From contig NZ_PTJA01000006.1 in NCBI RefSeq assembly GCF_002934545.1, positions 124,001 through 188,000 on the forward strand: a stretch of DNA of 64,000 nucleotides, written 5' to 3'. A program made the translations under genes and the position numbers. The stretch is from Lacrimispora xylanisolvens. Its GTDB lineage: Bacteria; Bacillota; Clostridia; Lachnospirales; Lachnospiraceae. The notes under the pieces are model-generated. The model was given only the letters and a program-made list of their open reading frames with translations, was not told the DNA's origin and searched no databases. Of the stretch, positions 16,194-23,587 are shown piece by piece (position 1 is the first letter of the stretch; every line of letters begins with the position of its first letter).

Positions 16194-17207
16194 TCACTCA
16201 TCAATGGTTAATTTCTGCTTTTTATTCAGATTCCTGTATTGTCCCGGAGTCAATCCTGTCTGCTTCTTAAAAAAACGAATAAAGGCATTACAATAGAGAT
16301 ATCCCACCAGTTTAGCAATCTGATTAACACTTAATTCAGTTTCAGCTAACAGTTTTTTGGAGGCTTCAATCCGAATGCTATTAATTGCATATAATAAAGA
16401 GTTTCCAGTTTCACATTTATAGATCTTTGATAAATATGCAGGGGTCAGATGAAAGGTTTTTCCAAGCATTGATACATTTAAATCCGGGTTGAAATAATTT
16501 TCTTTAATATATTGATTGATATCCTTTTCTATAAAATATTTCTGCATCTCTTGTTGTGACGAATTCAATTCGCATGCACAAGAGCAAAAAACTAATTCTC
16601 CGAAACAATTTGGTATATGAAAATTGATTATCCCAGTGGGTGAGCATGCCAGATATTCGACATCATCTCTATAGCTGTTATTAATCCTATATGCGTTAAA
16701 CAGCCATATATCTCCTATTTCAGGCGGAATGCCTGGTGCTGTAATAAATTCAGTAAATGGGATTGCGAATTCCACCATAAATTCTTTCTCTTTCTGATCC
16801 TGGATAACAGCTGAAATAATATTATTATTCACTCTGGCATATTGTAAAATCGTACCAGCCAGGTCGTTATGTATATCATAATGAAGTACTGCATTTAACG
16901 GATTTACCTCAATCTCCATATAGGTTTTTCGATCCCTGTTATCATCAATGAATACTTCTACCACATCCTCTTCATACAGTTTTTCATTAAAGCCTCTCTT
17001 AGTTGCATTGATCTGTTCATACTTGCAATAAAAGCCAGCGTATAAAAAGGTGTCATCCCACAAGAACTTAACAATTGTCTGGTTATCATTTTCTACTCCT
17101 GTTACTGTATCCACCAGTAAAATACCTTCTGCAGCCTCCCATTGGACTTTTCTTAAATTACCATTGATAATAAGTTTATCGCTTATTTTCCTGCATTTAT
17201 ATCTCAT
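16194..17207 (-). CDS. AraC-family regulator with N-terminal CBM9-like carbohydrate-binding domain
   Basis: The first 205 residues resemble a family 9 (CBM9/DOMON-like) carbohydrate-binding domain: VQWEAAEGILLVDTVTG, FLWDDTFLYAGFYCKYEQ, EEDVVEVFID, and the closing ACSPTGIINFHIPNCFGE, which is close to the usual CBM9-like ending. Residues 230-330 are two AraC helix-turn-helix motifs (PAYLSKIYKCETGNSLL; FFKKQTGLTPGQYRNL). There is no signal peptide or membrane span, so the sugar-binding domain works in the cytoplasm as a ligand sensor. CBM9 domains are normally parts of secreted xylanases, so this architecture is unusual. It lies between the DUF2264 gene and the sulfatase/GH88 operon, either of which may be its target. 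Confidence 0.82.
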   Translation of the reverse strand: MRYKCRKISDKLIINGNLRKVQWEAAEGILLVDTVTGVENDNQTIVKFLWDDTFLYAGFYCKYEQINATKRGFNEKLYEEDVVEVFIDDNRDRKTYMEIEVNPLNAVLHYDIHNDLAGTILQYARVNNNIISAVIQDQKEKEFMVEFAIPFTEFITAPGIPPEIGDIWLFNAYRINNSYRDDVEYLACSPTGIINFHIPNCFGELVFCSCACELNSSQQEMQKYFIEKDINQYIKENYFNPDLNVSMLGKTFHLTPAYLSKIYKCETGNSLLYAINSIRIEASKKLLAETELSVNQIAKLVGYLYCNAFIRFFKKQTGLTPGQYRNLNKKQKLTIDE

Positions 17208-17251
17208 AATAATTCCCTTTCTAAAAATTAATATTGAGTGATAACGTAAAA

Positions 17252-17299
17252 AAGCGGGGTGCTCTAAAACTAACTTACGTTAATTTTGCAACACCCCTT
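17252..17299 (-). terminator. Terminator of the glycan importer/sulfatase operon
   Basis: GGGGTG (17256-17261) pairs with CACCCC (17292-17297), extended on both sides by A/T pairs. On the minus strand the stem is followed by CTTTTTTAC. It lies just after the sulfatase stop codon, ending the operon that starts with the solute-binding protein. Confidence 0.75.
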
Positions 17300-17314
17300 A
17301 TTCTTGATTTTCTT

Positions 17315-18703
17315 CTAGCGATTCCATAAAAATGGATCTTCTGTCCTGCTTAAATACGTTCTAAGCCTTTCCCTGTATCTAAGAACATCATTTCTCTGAC
17401 AATCCGGCTTTAATAATTCAGGATTCATTTGATAGGGATCCATTTCATTATCATAAAGATATTCCCTCTGTTCCTCGCCTGGGGCATAACCGTTAGTAAT
17501 GACATAAGTGTAACGCTTATCCCTGATCCCCCGCCAGCCATAGGATTTATGATTAAGACCCTTACAGGAGAACTTCTTTACCATCTCCGCGCCTCCCGGA
17601 TAAGAGCATATAAACATATCCTTTGGCTCATTCTTATCCGTTGCGAACATTCCTTTTACATGACTATAGCCTTCGCATGTCTCTGGAACGGGAATTTCCA
17701 AAAGCTCCAGAATTGTGGGCATGTGATCAGGGCTGGCAAAAATAACAGGGTTGTCAGCCGACTGGATTCTGCCTTTCTGACGAATCATAAGCGGGATATG
17801 AATGGACTCCTCATACCAGATATTTTTACTCATCAATCCATGGGAACCCAGCATCTCTCCATGATCCGATGACAGGATAACAAGGGTATTTTCCTCCATA
17901 TCATGATCTTTCAGATATTTTAGGATTCTTCCAAACTGCTGATCAATTCCATAAATTGCAGCATAATACTGTCTTGTCTGAGTCTCCAGGAGCCCTCCCT
18001 TTTCTCTCATCTCTTCCGGAACATTTTCACGATAACAGACCTCCAGGTCCTTAAACCGCTGGTAATACTTATCCGGCACCAGCTCATAGGGAAGATGTGG
18101 CGGATTGTAGGATAGATACAGCGCAAATGGCTGTTCCCCCTCTTTCCTTGCTTCCATATATTCGAGCGCCTTGTCTGTTTCAAATTCTGCCGACCATTTT
18201 CCTGGCTTTATCTGGCTTTCATCGTCTTGCCAATAATGGGGATTCATATGATCGTCCCAGGCTCCGTAAGACAGCCAGTAATCAAATCCATGCCTTCTTT
18301 CCCCTGGCGGCGTATAGGCATCCCAGTCTCTTGCACCTGATATTGGATTGGCAACAAAGTTAAGCTCCGATGCATCCAGATGCCATTTGCCAATGTATCC
18401 CGTCCGGTAACCTCCACCTTTTAGCACATCTCCAATGCAACGCTCCTGAGGTCTTAACATGACCTTCTCTTCCAGCCCAATCTTACAATTGGTCCACATT
18501 CCAAGATGGAAGGGGTATTTTCCTGTCATAAGAGACGCTCTGTGGGGAGAGCATAAGGGATACGTACTGTAAGCTTTGGTAAACCTCATGCTCTCCCAGG
18601 CAAAAGAGTCAATGTTTGGTGTTATCACCTGATCCATGTTCATAAATCCCATGGCGTGCGCCCGCCATTGGTCAGCAAACACATACAGCAGATTTGTCTT
18701 CAT
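17315..18703 (-). CDS. Cysteine-type sulfatase (alkaline-phosphatase superfamily)
   Basis: This sulfatase of about 462 residues removes sulfate esters from sugars. The maturation motif LCSPHRASLMTG has the cysteine (C51) that is oxidised to formylglycine. Metal-binding residues are visible in FADQW near residue 10 and SSDHGEMLGSHG in the second half. No signal peptide is present, so it acts on imported sulfated saccharides. A longer frame starts at TTG 18724, but the ATG at 18703 has GGTGGAGGAG upstream and is preferred. It follows the GH88 gene by 21 bases. The radical-SAM enzyme needed to mature it (anSME) is not in the window. Confidence 0.9.
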   Translation of the reverse strand: MKTNLLYVFADQWRAHAMGFMNMDQVITPNIDSFAWESMRFTKAYSTYPLCSPHRASLMTGKYPFHLGMWTNCKIGLEEKVMLRPQERCIGDVLKGGGYRTGYIGKWHLDASELNFVANPISGARDWDAYTPPGERRHGFDYWLSYGAWDDHMNPHYWQDDESQIKPGKWSAEFETDKALEYMEARKEGEQPFALYLSYNPPHLPYELVPDKYYQRFKDLEVCYRENVPEEMREKGGLLETQTRQYYAAIYGIDQQFGRILKYLKDHDMEENTLVILSSDHGEMLGSHGLMSKNIWYEESIHIPLMIRQKGRIQSADNPVIFASPDHMPTILELLEIPVPETCEGYSHVKGMFATDKNEPKDMFICSYPGGAEMVKKFSCKGLNHKSYGWRGIRDKRYTYVITNGYAPGEEQREYLYDNEMDPYQMNPELLKPDCQRNDVLRYRERLRTYLSRTEDPFLWNR

Positions 18704-18724
18704 TTTTTTCTCCTCCACCAGCAA

Positions 18725-19903
18725 TTACCAGTACAGCTTCCAGTCTCTGGAGAGCCTTGTCAGCGCCTCCATATAAAAATAATCTCCCCATGTATTGCAC
18801 TCATCTACACCACGGTCGGTACAGGTATTCTCTTTGGAATTTCTCGCATAGGTGCCATGAAGCAGCAATCCATTGGACATTTTGTAATCCCTGTTGGCAC
18901 AAAGGTCTGTCAGCGCCCTAAGCATCCGGTCAGCTGCAGTCAGATATACCTGTGCCTTCTCTTTTTCTAAGTATTTTGCCATTTCCAGGATTCCGCAGAC
19001 AGCAATGGCAGACGCAGAGGAATCTCTCGGTTCCTCACTTCCTGTGTCAAAGTCAAAATCCCAGTAAGGAATCAGATCTTCCGGCAGATGTTCAATAAAA
19101 TAATCCGTCACGCTGCAGAATAAGTCCATGTACTCCGTATTCTTTAAATACCGGTAGCTTAAAGCAATCCCATAAATCCCCCATGCCTGTCCTCTGGCCC
19201 ATGCAGAACCGTTGCGGTTCCCCTGATGGGTTACTCCATACGTGGGTTCCCCTGTTTCCACATCAAAGAAATGGGTATGGTAGGTAGAATGATCCGGACG
19301 CAAAATACATTTCATGGCAGTCTTTATATGGTTTTCCGCCTTATCTTCGTAGGAAGGATCTCCTGTCACTTCGGTTGCCCAGTAAAGTAAGGGAAGATTT
19401 AACAGGCAGTCAATGATCAGCCGGTATTCCTTTGGTTCGCCAGGGTTTCCCCAGGCCTGAAGAAACTTTCCTCTTTCCCTGTATCGTTCTGCCAGATGAT
19501 CCGCTGCTAATAAAGCGGCTTTTTTTGCATGCTCATTGCCAGTCAGCTTATAAGCTGCCACACAGGATAAGCTATATAGAAATCCCATATCATGATGATT
19601 TACGTCAATTTTATTTTCAATTCTGTCTAGAAAGCTTTCTACCTGTACCTGTGCGGATTTTTGGAATGCATCATCCCCGGTGTGCTCGTAAGCCAGCCAG
19701 ATCACTCCTGTCCAGAACCCTGTTGTCCATTCCACGTTTTCTGTTGCCTGGTAAAATCCGTCAAAGCTGTTGGGAGACTGGAATTTATCCGTAAATTCCG
19801 TAAGGTTCTCTTTCACGATCTTTACTGCATCATTAAGAGCCTGTTGAACCATCCCCGCTTCCATTCCAGGATACTTTTTTATTTGTTCCAATGTCTGTGC
19901 CAT
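18725..19903 (-). CDS. Unsaturated glucuronyl hydrolase (GH88)
   Basis: GH88 enzymes hydrate the 4,5-unsaturated uronic acid left by polysaccharide lyases on glycosaminoglycan or related oligosaccharides, releasing the reducing sugar. The 392-residue protein has both family acidic residues: D105 in NHHDMGFLYS and D165 in LIIDCLLNLPLLYWA. WARGQAWGIYGIAL and DSSASAIAVCGI complete the (alpha/alpha)6 barrel signature. There is no signal peptide, so it is cytoplasmic. It sits between the ABC importer and the sulfatase, suggesting uptake of sulfated unsaturated disaccharides from heparin, chondroitin or hyaluronan (inference). The intergenic region before it holds three 51-base repeats. Confidence 0.93.
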   Translation of the reverse strand: MAQTLEQIKKYPGMEAGMVQQALNDAVKIVKENLTEFTDKFQSPNSFDGFYQATENVEWTTGFWTGVIWLAYEHTGDDAFQKSAQVQVESFLDRIENKIDVNHHDMGFLYSLSCVAAYKLTGNEHAKKAALLAADHLAERYRERGKFLQAWGNPGEPKEYRLIIDCLLNLPLLYWATEVTGDPSYEDKAENHIKTAMKCILRPDHSTYHTHFFDVETGEPTYGVTHQGNRNGSAWARGQAWGIYGIALSYRYLKNTEYMDLFCSVTDYFIEHLPEDLIPYWDFDFDTGSEEPRDSSASAIAVCGILEMAKYLEKEKAQVYLTAADRMLRALTDLCANRDYKMSNGLLLHGTYARNSKENTCTDRGVDECNTWGDYFYMEALTRLSRDWKLYW

Positions 19904-19923
19904 ATGCCTCTCCTTTCCTTTTT

Positions 19924-20073
19924 ACTGTCCATCTTTTTGGACATAGAGGGATACCCGCAGGGTGTTTCCTATCTACTGTCCATCTTTTTGGACATAAAGG
20001 GATACCCGCAGGGTGTTTCCTATTTACTGTCCGTCTTTTTGGACATAAAGGGATACCCGCAGGGTATCTCCGT
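19924..20073. repeat. Three tandem 51-base repeats with paired mini-hairpins
   Basis: Units begin at 19924, 19975 and 20026; two are complete and the third diverges after about 40 bases. Each unit contains TGTCCA/TGGACA arms around a six-base loop and an ATACCC/GGGTGT (GGGTAT in the third copy) stem around GCA. The array fills the gap between the inner permease gene and the GH88 gene of one operon, so it is transcribed as a leader or spacer. The period is a multiple of three, so reading frames pass through it without stops, but no coding role is evident. Confidence 0.85.
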
Positions 20074-20075
20074 TT

Positions 20076-20903
20076 TTATCCTTTGATTCCGCTGGCTGCA
20101 ACGCCCTCTACAAAGAACTTCTGACAGCTTAAAAATACAATGATAACCGGAATCAATGAGCAAACGGAAGCAGCCATGATCCATGCATAATCCGCTCCGA
20201 ACTGGGATATGAACATTCGGATACCAAGCTGGATGGTTTTCAATTCCTTTGTTTTTAAATAGATAAGCGGTCCCATAAAATCATTCCACACATTGGTAAA
20301 TGTAAATATGGTCAGGGTTGCCATAGCAGGTTTTCCAAGAGGAAACACAATTTTTCCGAAAATACCATATTCATTTAGCCCGTCGATCCTGGCAGCTTCG
20401 CATAATTCATCGGGAATGCTGATATAAAACTGACGGATTAAAAATACGCCAAACGCAGAAAACGCCTGCATTAAGATCAATCCTAAATGAGTGTCGTTAA
20501 GACCCAGCCTGGAAACCAGAATAAACTGTGGTACCATGTATACCTGCCATGGAACAGCTATGGTAGTAACATACATGAGAAAGATCAGATCCCTGCCTTT
20601 AAAACGCGTCTTTGTAAAACCATAAGCAGCAAAACAGCTGGTACACAGCTGTATGATGGTGGTAATAACCGTCAGCTTTGCTGTATTGAAAAAGAAGGTC
20701 ACAAGGGGCAGCTTCTTCCAGATGATTTTGTAGTTTTCCCAATGCATCGTATCGGGCCACCATTTCATTGGTACGGAAAATACGTCTTTATTAAGCTTTA
20801 AAGAAGAGATCACCATCCAGTAAAAAGGCACCAGCATAAAAAGGGATAAAGCAATCAGTCCCAGATACAGAGGTATCTTTAAATCCTTTGTTTTTGTATT
20901 CAT
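20076..20903 (-). CDS. Carbohydrate ABC transporter permease (MalG type)
   Basis: This 275-residue CUT1 inner-membrane permease has six predicted membrane segments. The cytoplasmic EAA loop, ELCEAARIDGLNEYGIFG, contacts the ATPase, and the final segment ends in QKFFVEGVAASGIKG, typical of MalG-like subunits. It partners the permease gene upstream and the solute-binding protein to import an oligosaccharide. No ATPase gene is present; CUT1 systems in Firmicutes commonly share one MsmX-like ATPase encoded elsewhere. The ATG at 20903 has AAGGAGGG upstream and the gene follows the other permease by 12 bases. Confidence 0.93.
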   Translation of the reverse strand: MNTKTKDLKIPLYLGLIALSLFMLVPFYWMVISSLKLNKDVFSVPMKWWPDTMHWENYKIIWKKLPLVTFFFNTAKLTVITTIIQLCTSCFAAYGFTKTRFKGRDLIFLMYVTTIAVPWQVYMVPQFILVSRLGLNDTHLGLILMQAFSAFGVFLIRQFYISIPDELCEAARIDGLNEYGIFGKIVFPLGKPAMATLTIFTFTNVWNDFMGPLIYLKTKELKTIQLGIRMFISQFGADYAWIMAASVCSLIPVIIVFLSCQKFFVEGVAASGIKG

Positions 20904-20915
20904 CGCTTTCCCTCC

Positions 20916-21833
20916 TTACATCAAATCTTTAGACCACTTCTTTTCACCCGCGAACTGAATCAGGGTGATCACAAGCACTACTGCGAACAAAACAATGGCT
21001 CCCGCACTTGCCGGTCCAAACTCCCATGAGGTAAATGCCTTTTCATAAATATAATTGACCAGGGTTTTGGTGGCGTTTCCGGGACCTCCGCCTGTCATTA
21101 CATATACAAGATCAAACACCTTAAAGCACTGAATTGTAAGCATAATTAGCACGAAGAATGTGGTCGGAGTCAGCATGGGAATCGTAATATACCGAAGCTT
21201 CTGGATACCATTGGCTCCGTCCATCCCTGCCGCTTCATAAAGGGAACCTGAGATTCCCTGGAGAGCCGCCAGATAGACGATCATATAGTAACCCATGTAT
21301 TTCCATACACTTACCACTGAAATGGCCACCATGGCCCATTTCACATCAACAACCCATCTGGGAGGCCTGGATATGCCGATGAATTTTAAAAATTCATTGA
21401 TGGGTCCAAAATCCGGCTGAAATAACATGTTCCATACTGCACCTACCGCCACAATGGAGGCAATGTAAGGAAAATAAAGTGCTGTACGAAAAATTGCTAT
21501 CCCTTTTAACTTATGATTCAGTAAAACTGCCAGTAAAAGTGACAGCACCAGAGTTGGAACTACTGTAAGCAATGCATATTGAATGGTGTGAAGAAAGGAT
21601 TGAACAAATATTCTGTCACCAAAAATCTGAGCGAAATTTTTTAATCCAACAAACTCCATGGGAGACTTGGAGCCATCCCATTTCATAACACTTAAAATAA
21701 AGGAAAAAATAACAGGAATGAATACGAAAATAGCATATCCGATTAAATTAGGCAAAATAAAGGAATAACCGACCAGGTTACTTCGGATTGCTTTCTTTTG
21801 ATGCGACGTCAATGTGGTTTTTACTGCTTTCAT
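20916..21833 (-). CDS. Carbohydrate ABC transporter permease (MalF type)
   Basis: This 305-residue CUT1 permease begins with a cytoplasmic segment and a first membrane helix (LVGYSFILPNLIGYAIFVFI). The EAA loop is SLYEAAGMDGANGIQKLR. Downstream VYVMTGGGPGNATKTLV is the conserved periplasmic-side segment of MalF-like subunits. It pairs with the permease that follows. The gene is separated from the solute-binding protein gene by a stable hairpin, so it is probably expressed at a lower level than the binding protein. Confidence 0.93.
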   Translation of the reverse strand: MKAVKTTLTSHQKKAIRSNLVGYSFILPNLIGYAIFVFIPVIFSFILSVMKWDGSKSPMEFVGLKNFAQIFGDRIFVQSFLHTIQYALLTVVPTLVLSLLLAVLLNHKLKGIAIFRTALYFPYIASIVAVGAVWNMLFQPDFGPINEFLKFIGISRPPRWVVDVKWAMVAISVVSVWKYMGYYMIVYLAALQGISGSLYEAAGMDGANGIQKLRYITIPMLTPTTFFVLIMLTIQCFKVFDLVYVMTGGGPGNATKTLVNYIYEKAFTSWEFGPASAGAIVLFAVVLVITLIQFAGEKKWSKDLM

Positions 21834-21871
21834 ACTGGGTTAACCTCCTTTTCACCTGCTTTTTGCCACAA

Positions 21872-21910
21872 AAAGAGCGCCTTGTTTAAATTTTAGAAAA
21901 GGCGCTCTTT
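21872..21910 (-). terminator. Hairpin between binding-protein and permease genes (attenuator)
   Basis: The 12-base perfect arms AAAGAGCGCCTT (21872-21883) and AAGGCGCTCTTT (21899-21910) are extended by TGCCA/TGGCA outside a small bulge. On the minus strand the stem is followed by TTTTGTGG. This is a common place for partial termination or 3'-end protection that raises the binding-protein:permease ratio. Confidence 0.75.
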
Positions 21911-21926
21911 GGCAATCAATTATATT

Positions 21927-23279
21927 TTACCAGCCTTTGATCTCTGCAACACGTTTGTTCAGTTCTTCGATTCCCTGATCAACCGTATACTGCTTAATCA
22001 TGATCATTTCATGAACTTCGTCAAGAGCCTTACGAATTTCTTCGATCTTTGGGTCTAAAGGACGGTCAAATGTGTAATGAGTATAGGACAATGCTTCAAT
22101 ATTAGATTCTCCCTCGGGGAAGAACTGTGCGGAAGCGATGGTCTTTAAAGATTCCTCTGTCTGGATACCGGTAAATACACCCTGTTCAGCCAGAATATTT
22201 GCGGCTTCTTTGCTTGTAGCAAATTTTACAAAATCCCAGGATAAGTCAGGTTCGTCCGTATAAGCGCTGATTCCGACAGGAGTAAGAGCTCCTACCGTAT
22301 ATCCTGATTCTGTATCAGCAGGATGAGGAAGTCTTGCAATGCCCCAGTTAAAGGAAGTCTCATCTGCTGCACGGGACTGGATCATGGTGGCGATAAACCA
22401 GGTTCCCATTGGCATCATAGCGCACTGCTGATTCTTAAATACAGAGGAGTAATGGATATTTGCTGTCTTTAACGTGGAGTAATCCTGGATATATCCCTTA
22501 TCCTGTAAGGAAAGAGCTGCCTCATACCATGGCTTTAAAAAGGAATAATCTTTTTCAACAACTGTATGCTTGCCATCCTGAACGGCCCAGTTTGTTACAA
22601 GCGCCTGCCATGTATGATTATGTCCGCCGTATACCTTTGAGCTGCCTTCTCCGGAAGTCATCTTCGCAGCCAGTTCATTATACTGATCCCAGGTCATATC
22701 ATTGGAAGGATATGCAACACCTGCTGCATCAAAAAGATCCTTATTGTAGTATAAGACATACCAGTCGGAACGGTACGGAAGTCCGTAAGTCACTCCGTTG
22801 TACTGAAGCTGCTCTGCAGCACCATTATAAACGGATGTATCAAAGTTGTCTTTTTTCATGAAATCATCAAGAGGAAGAAGCTGCTTTTTATCAGCCATCT
22901 GAAGCATGGAGCCCATATCCTTTACCCAGATAATATCCGGATCCGGCTGAGCTGCGGATAAACTGATTCCCAAGGAATTGTTGTATTCATCAGCAGAAGT
23001 ATCAATGACTTTAATTTCCACATTGGGATTTTCTTTCATATAGGCATCAACCACTGACTGAAACTGAGGAGATGAATCATAGTCCCATGTCGTAACGGTA
23101 AGAACCTTCTTTTCACCAGAGTTCTGTGTTTTATCTCCTGCCTTTGCAGAATCTGCGGCAGTCGTTGCTCCGGTTGTATCTGCAGCACTGCTTTCAGCTG
23201 TTTTGCTGCCACATGCAGTTAAAGATGCACACACCATTCCGGCTGCTAATACCATAGCTAAAACCTTTTTTAATCTCAT
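21927..23279 (-). CDS. Extracellular solute-binding lipoprotein of the CUT1 importer
   Basis: The 450-residue protein has a type II signal peptide: positive start MRLKKVL, hydrophobic core, and lipobox SLTAC with the lipidated cysteine at residue 23. A Ser/Ala/Thr-rich linker follows, and then a family 1 sugar-binding fold starting KVLTVTTWDYDSSPQFQ. It captures the oligosaccharide for the two permeases encoded downstream. Being first in the operon and followed by a hairpin fits the excess of binding protein that such systems need. The ATG at 23279 follows GGGAGGT at 11 bases. Confidence 0.93.
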   Translation of the reverse strand: MRLKKVLAMVLAAGMVCASLTACGSKTAESSAADTTGATTAADSAKAGDKTQNSGEKKVLTVTTWDYDSSPQFQSVVDAYMKENPNVEIKVIDTSADEYNNSLGISLSAAQPDPDIIWVKDMGSMLQMADKKQLLPLDDFMKKDNFDTSVYNGAAEQLQYNGVTYGLPYRSDWYVLYYNKDLFDAAGVAYPSNDMTWDQYNELAAKMTSGEGSSKVYGGHNHTWQALVTNWAVQDGKHTVVEKDYSFLKPWYEAALSLQDKGYIQDYSTLKTANIHYSSVFKNQQCAMMPMGTWFIATMIQSRAADETSFNWGIARLPHPADTESGYTVGALTPVGISAYTDEPDLSWDFVKFATSKEAANILAEQGVFTGIQTEESLKTIASAQFFPEGESNIEALSYTHYTFDRPLDPKIEEIRKALDEVHEMIMIKQYTVDQGIEELNKRVAEIKGW

Positions 23280-23587
23280 CGGTTTGTAACCTCCCTTTTT
23301 TTAGAACTACGCGCGTGTTCTTTATGCTATAAAGATACCAGATCTGAGGCTATATCGGAATAAACGATTTGCATAATTATATTATTTTTTTACGTTTTTC
23401 CTGTCTCTAAAAATTAAAACATATACTTTATTCAGATTTTTATATTTTTTTAAGATTCATTTCTATTTCGTTGAATTTCTGCGGAATAAAGGATATGATA
23501 TTACTAAATTTAATCTCGTGCAGGCTGAGATGCAAAGTTGTGCATCTGGCATTTAACGGCTGTTCACGGGGGAGAAAGGATGAGATC
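23280..23587. promoter_or_regulatory. Divergent control region of the glycan operon and its two-component system
   Basis: This 308-base gap holds no gene. Near the binding-protein start there are two dyads: AGAACTACGC/GCGTGTTCT (23303-23321, one bulged base) and CTTTAT-GCT-ATAAAG (23320-23334). The middle of the gap is AT-rich. I do not see a confident sigma-A promoter for either side. The dyads lie in the binding-protein leader and are candidate regulator or catabolite sites. A frame extending the kinase gene leftwards from 23588 has no ribosome site. Confidence 0.5.

Noticed and set aside
16194-17207. Secreted CBM9 protein with an added HTH by frame error
   Set aside because: The frame is continuous, there is no signal peptide, and the HTH and CBM9 parts are joined by an uninterrupted linker.
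19924-20073. CRISPR array
   Set aside because: The whole 51-base unit is repeated, with no variable spacers and no cas genes; it is a plain tandem repeat.
19891-20124. Plus-strand frames through the 51-base repeats
   Set aside because: They exist only because the repeat period is a multiple of three; there is no start signal and they lie antisense to an operon.
23471-23587. N-terminal extension of the YesM-type kinase
   Set aside because: No ribosome site precedes it, and the residues are unlike a kinase N-terminus; the ATG at 23588 has GGAGAAAGGA and starts just before the first membrane helix.
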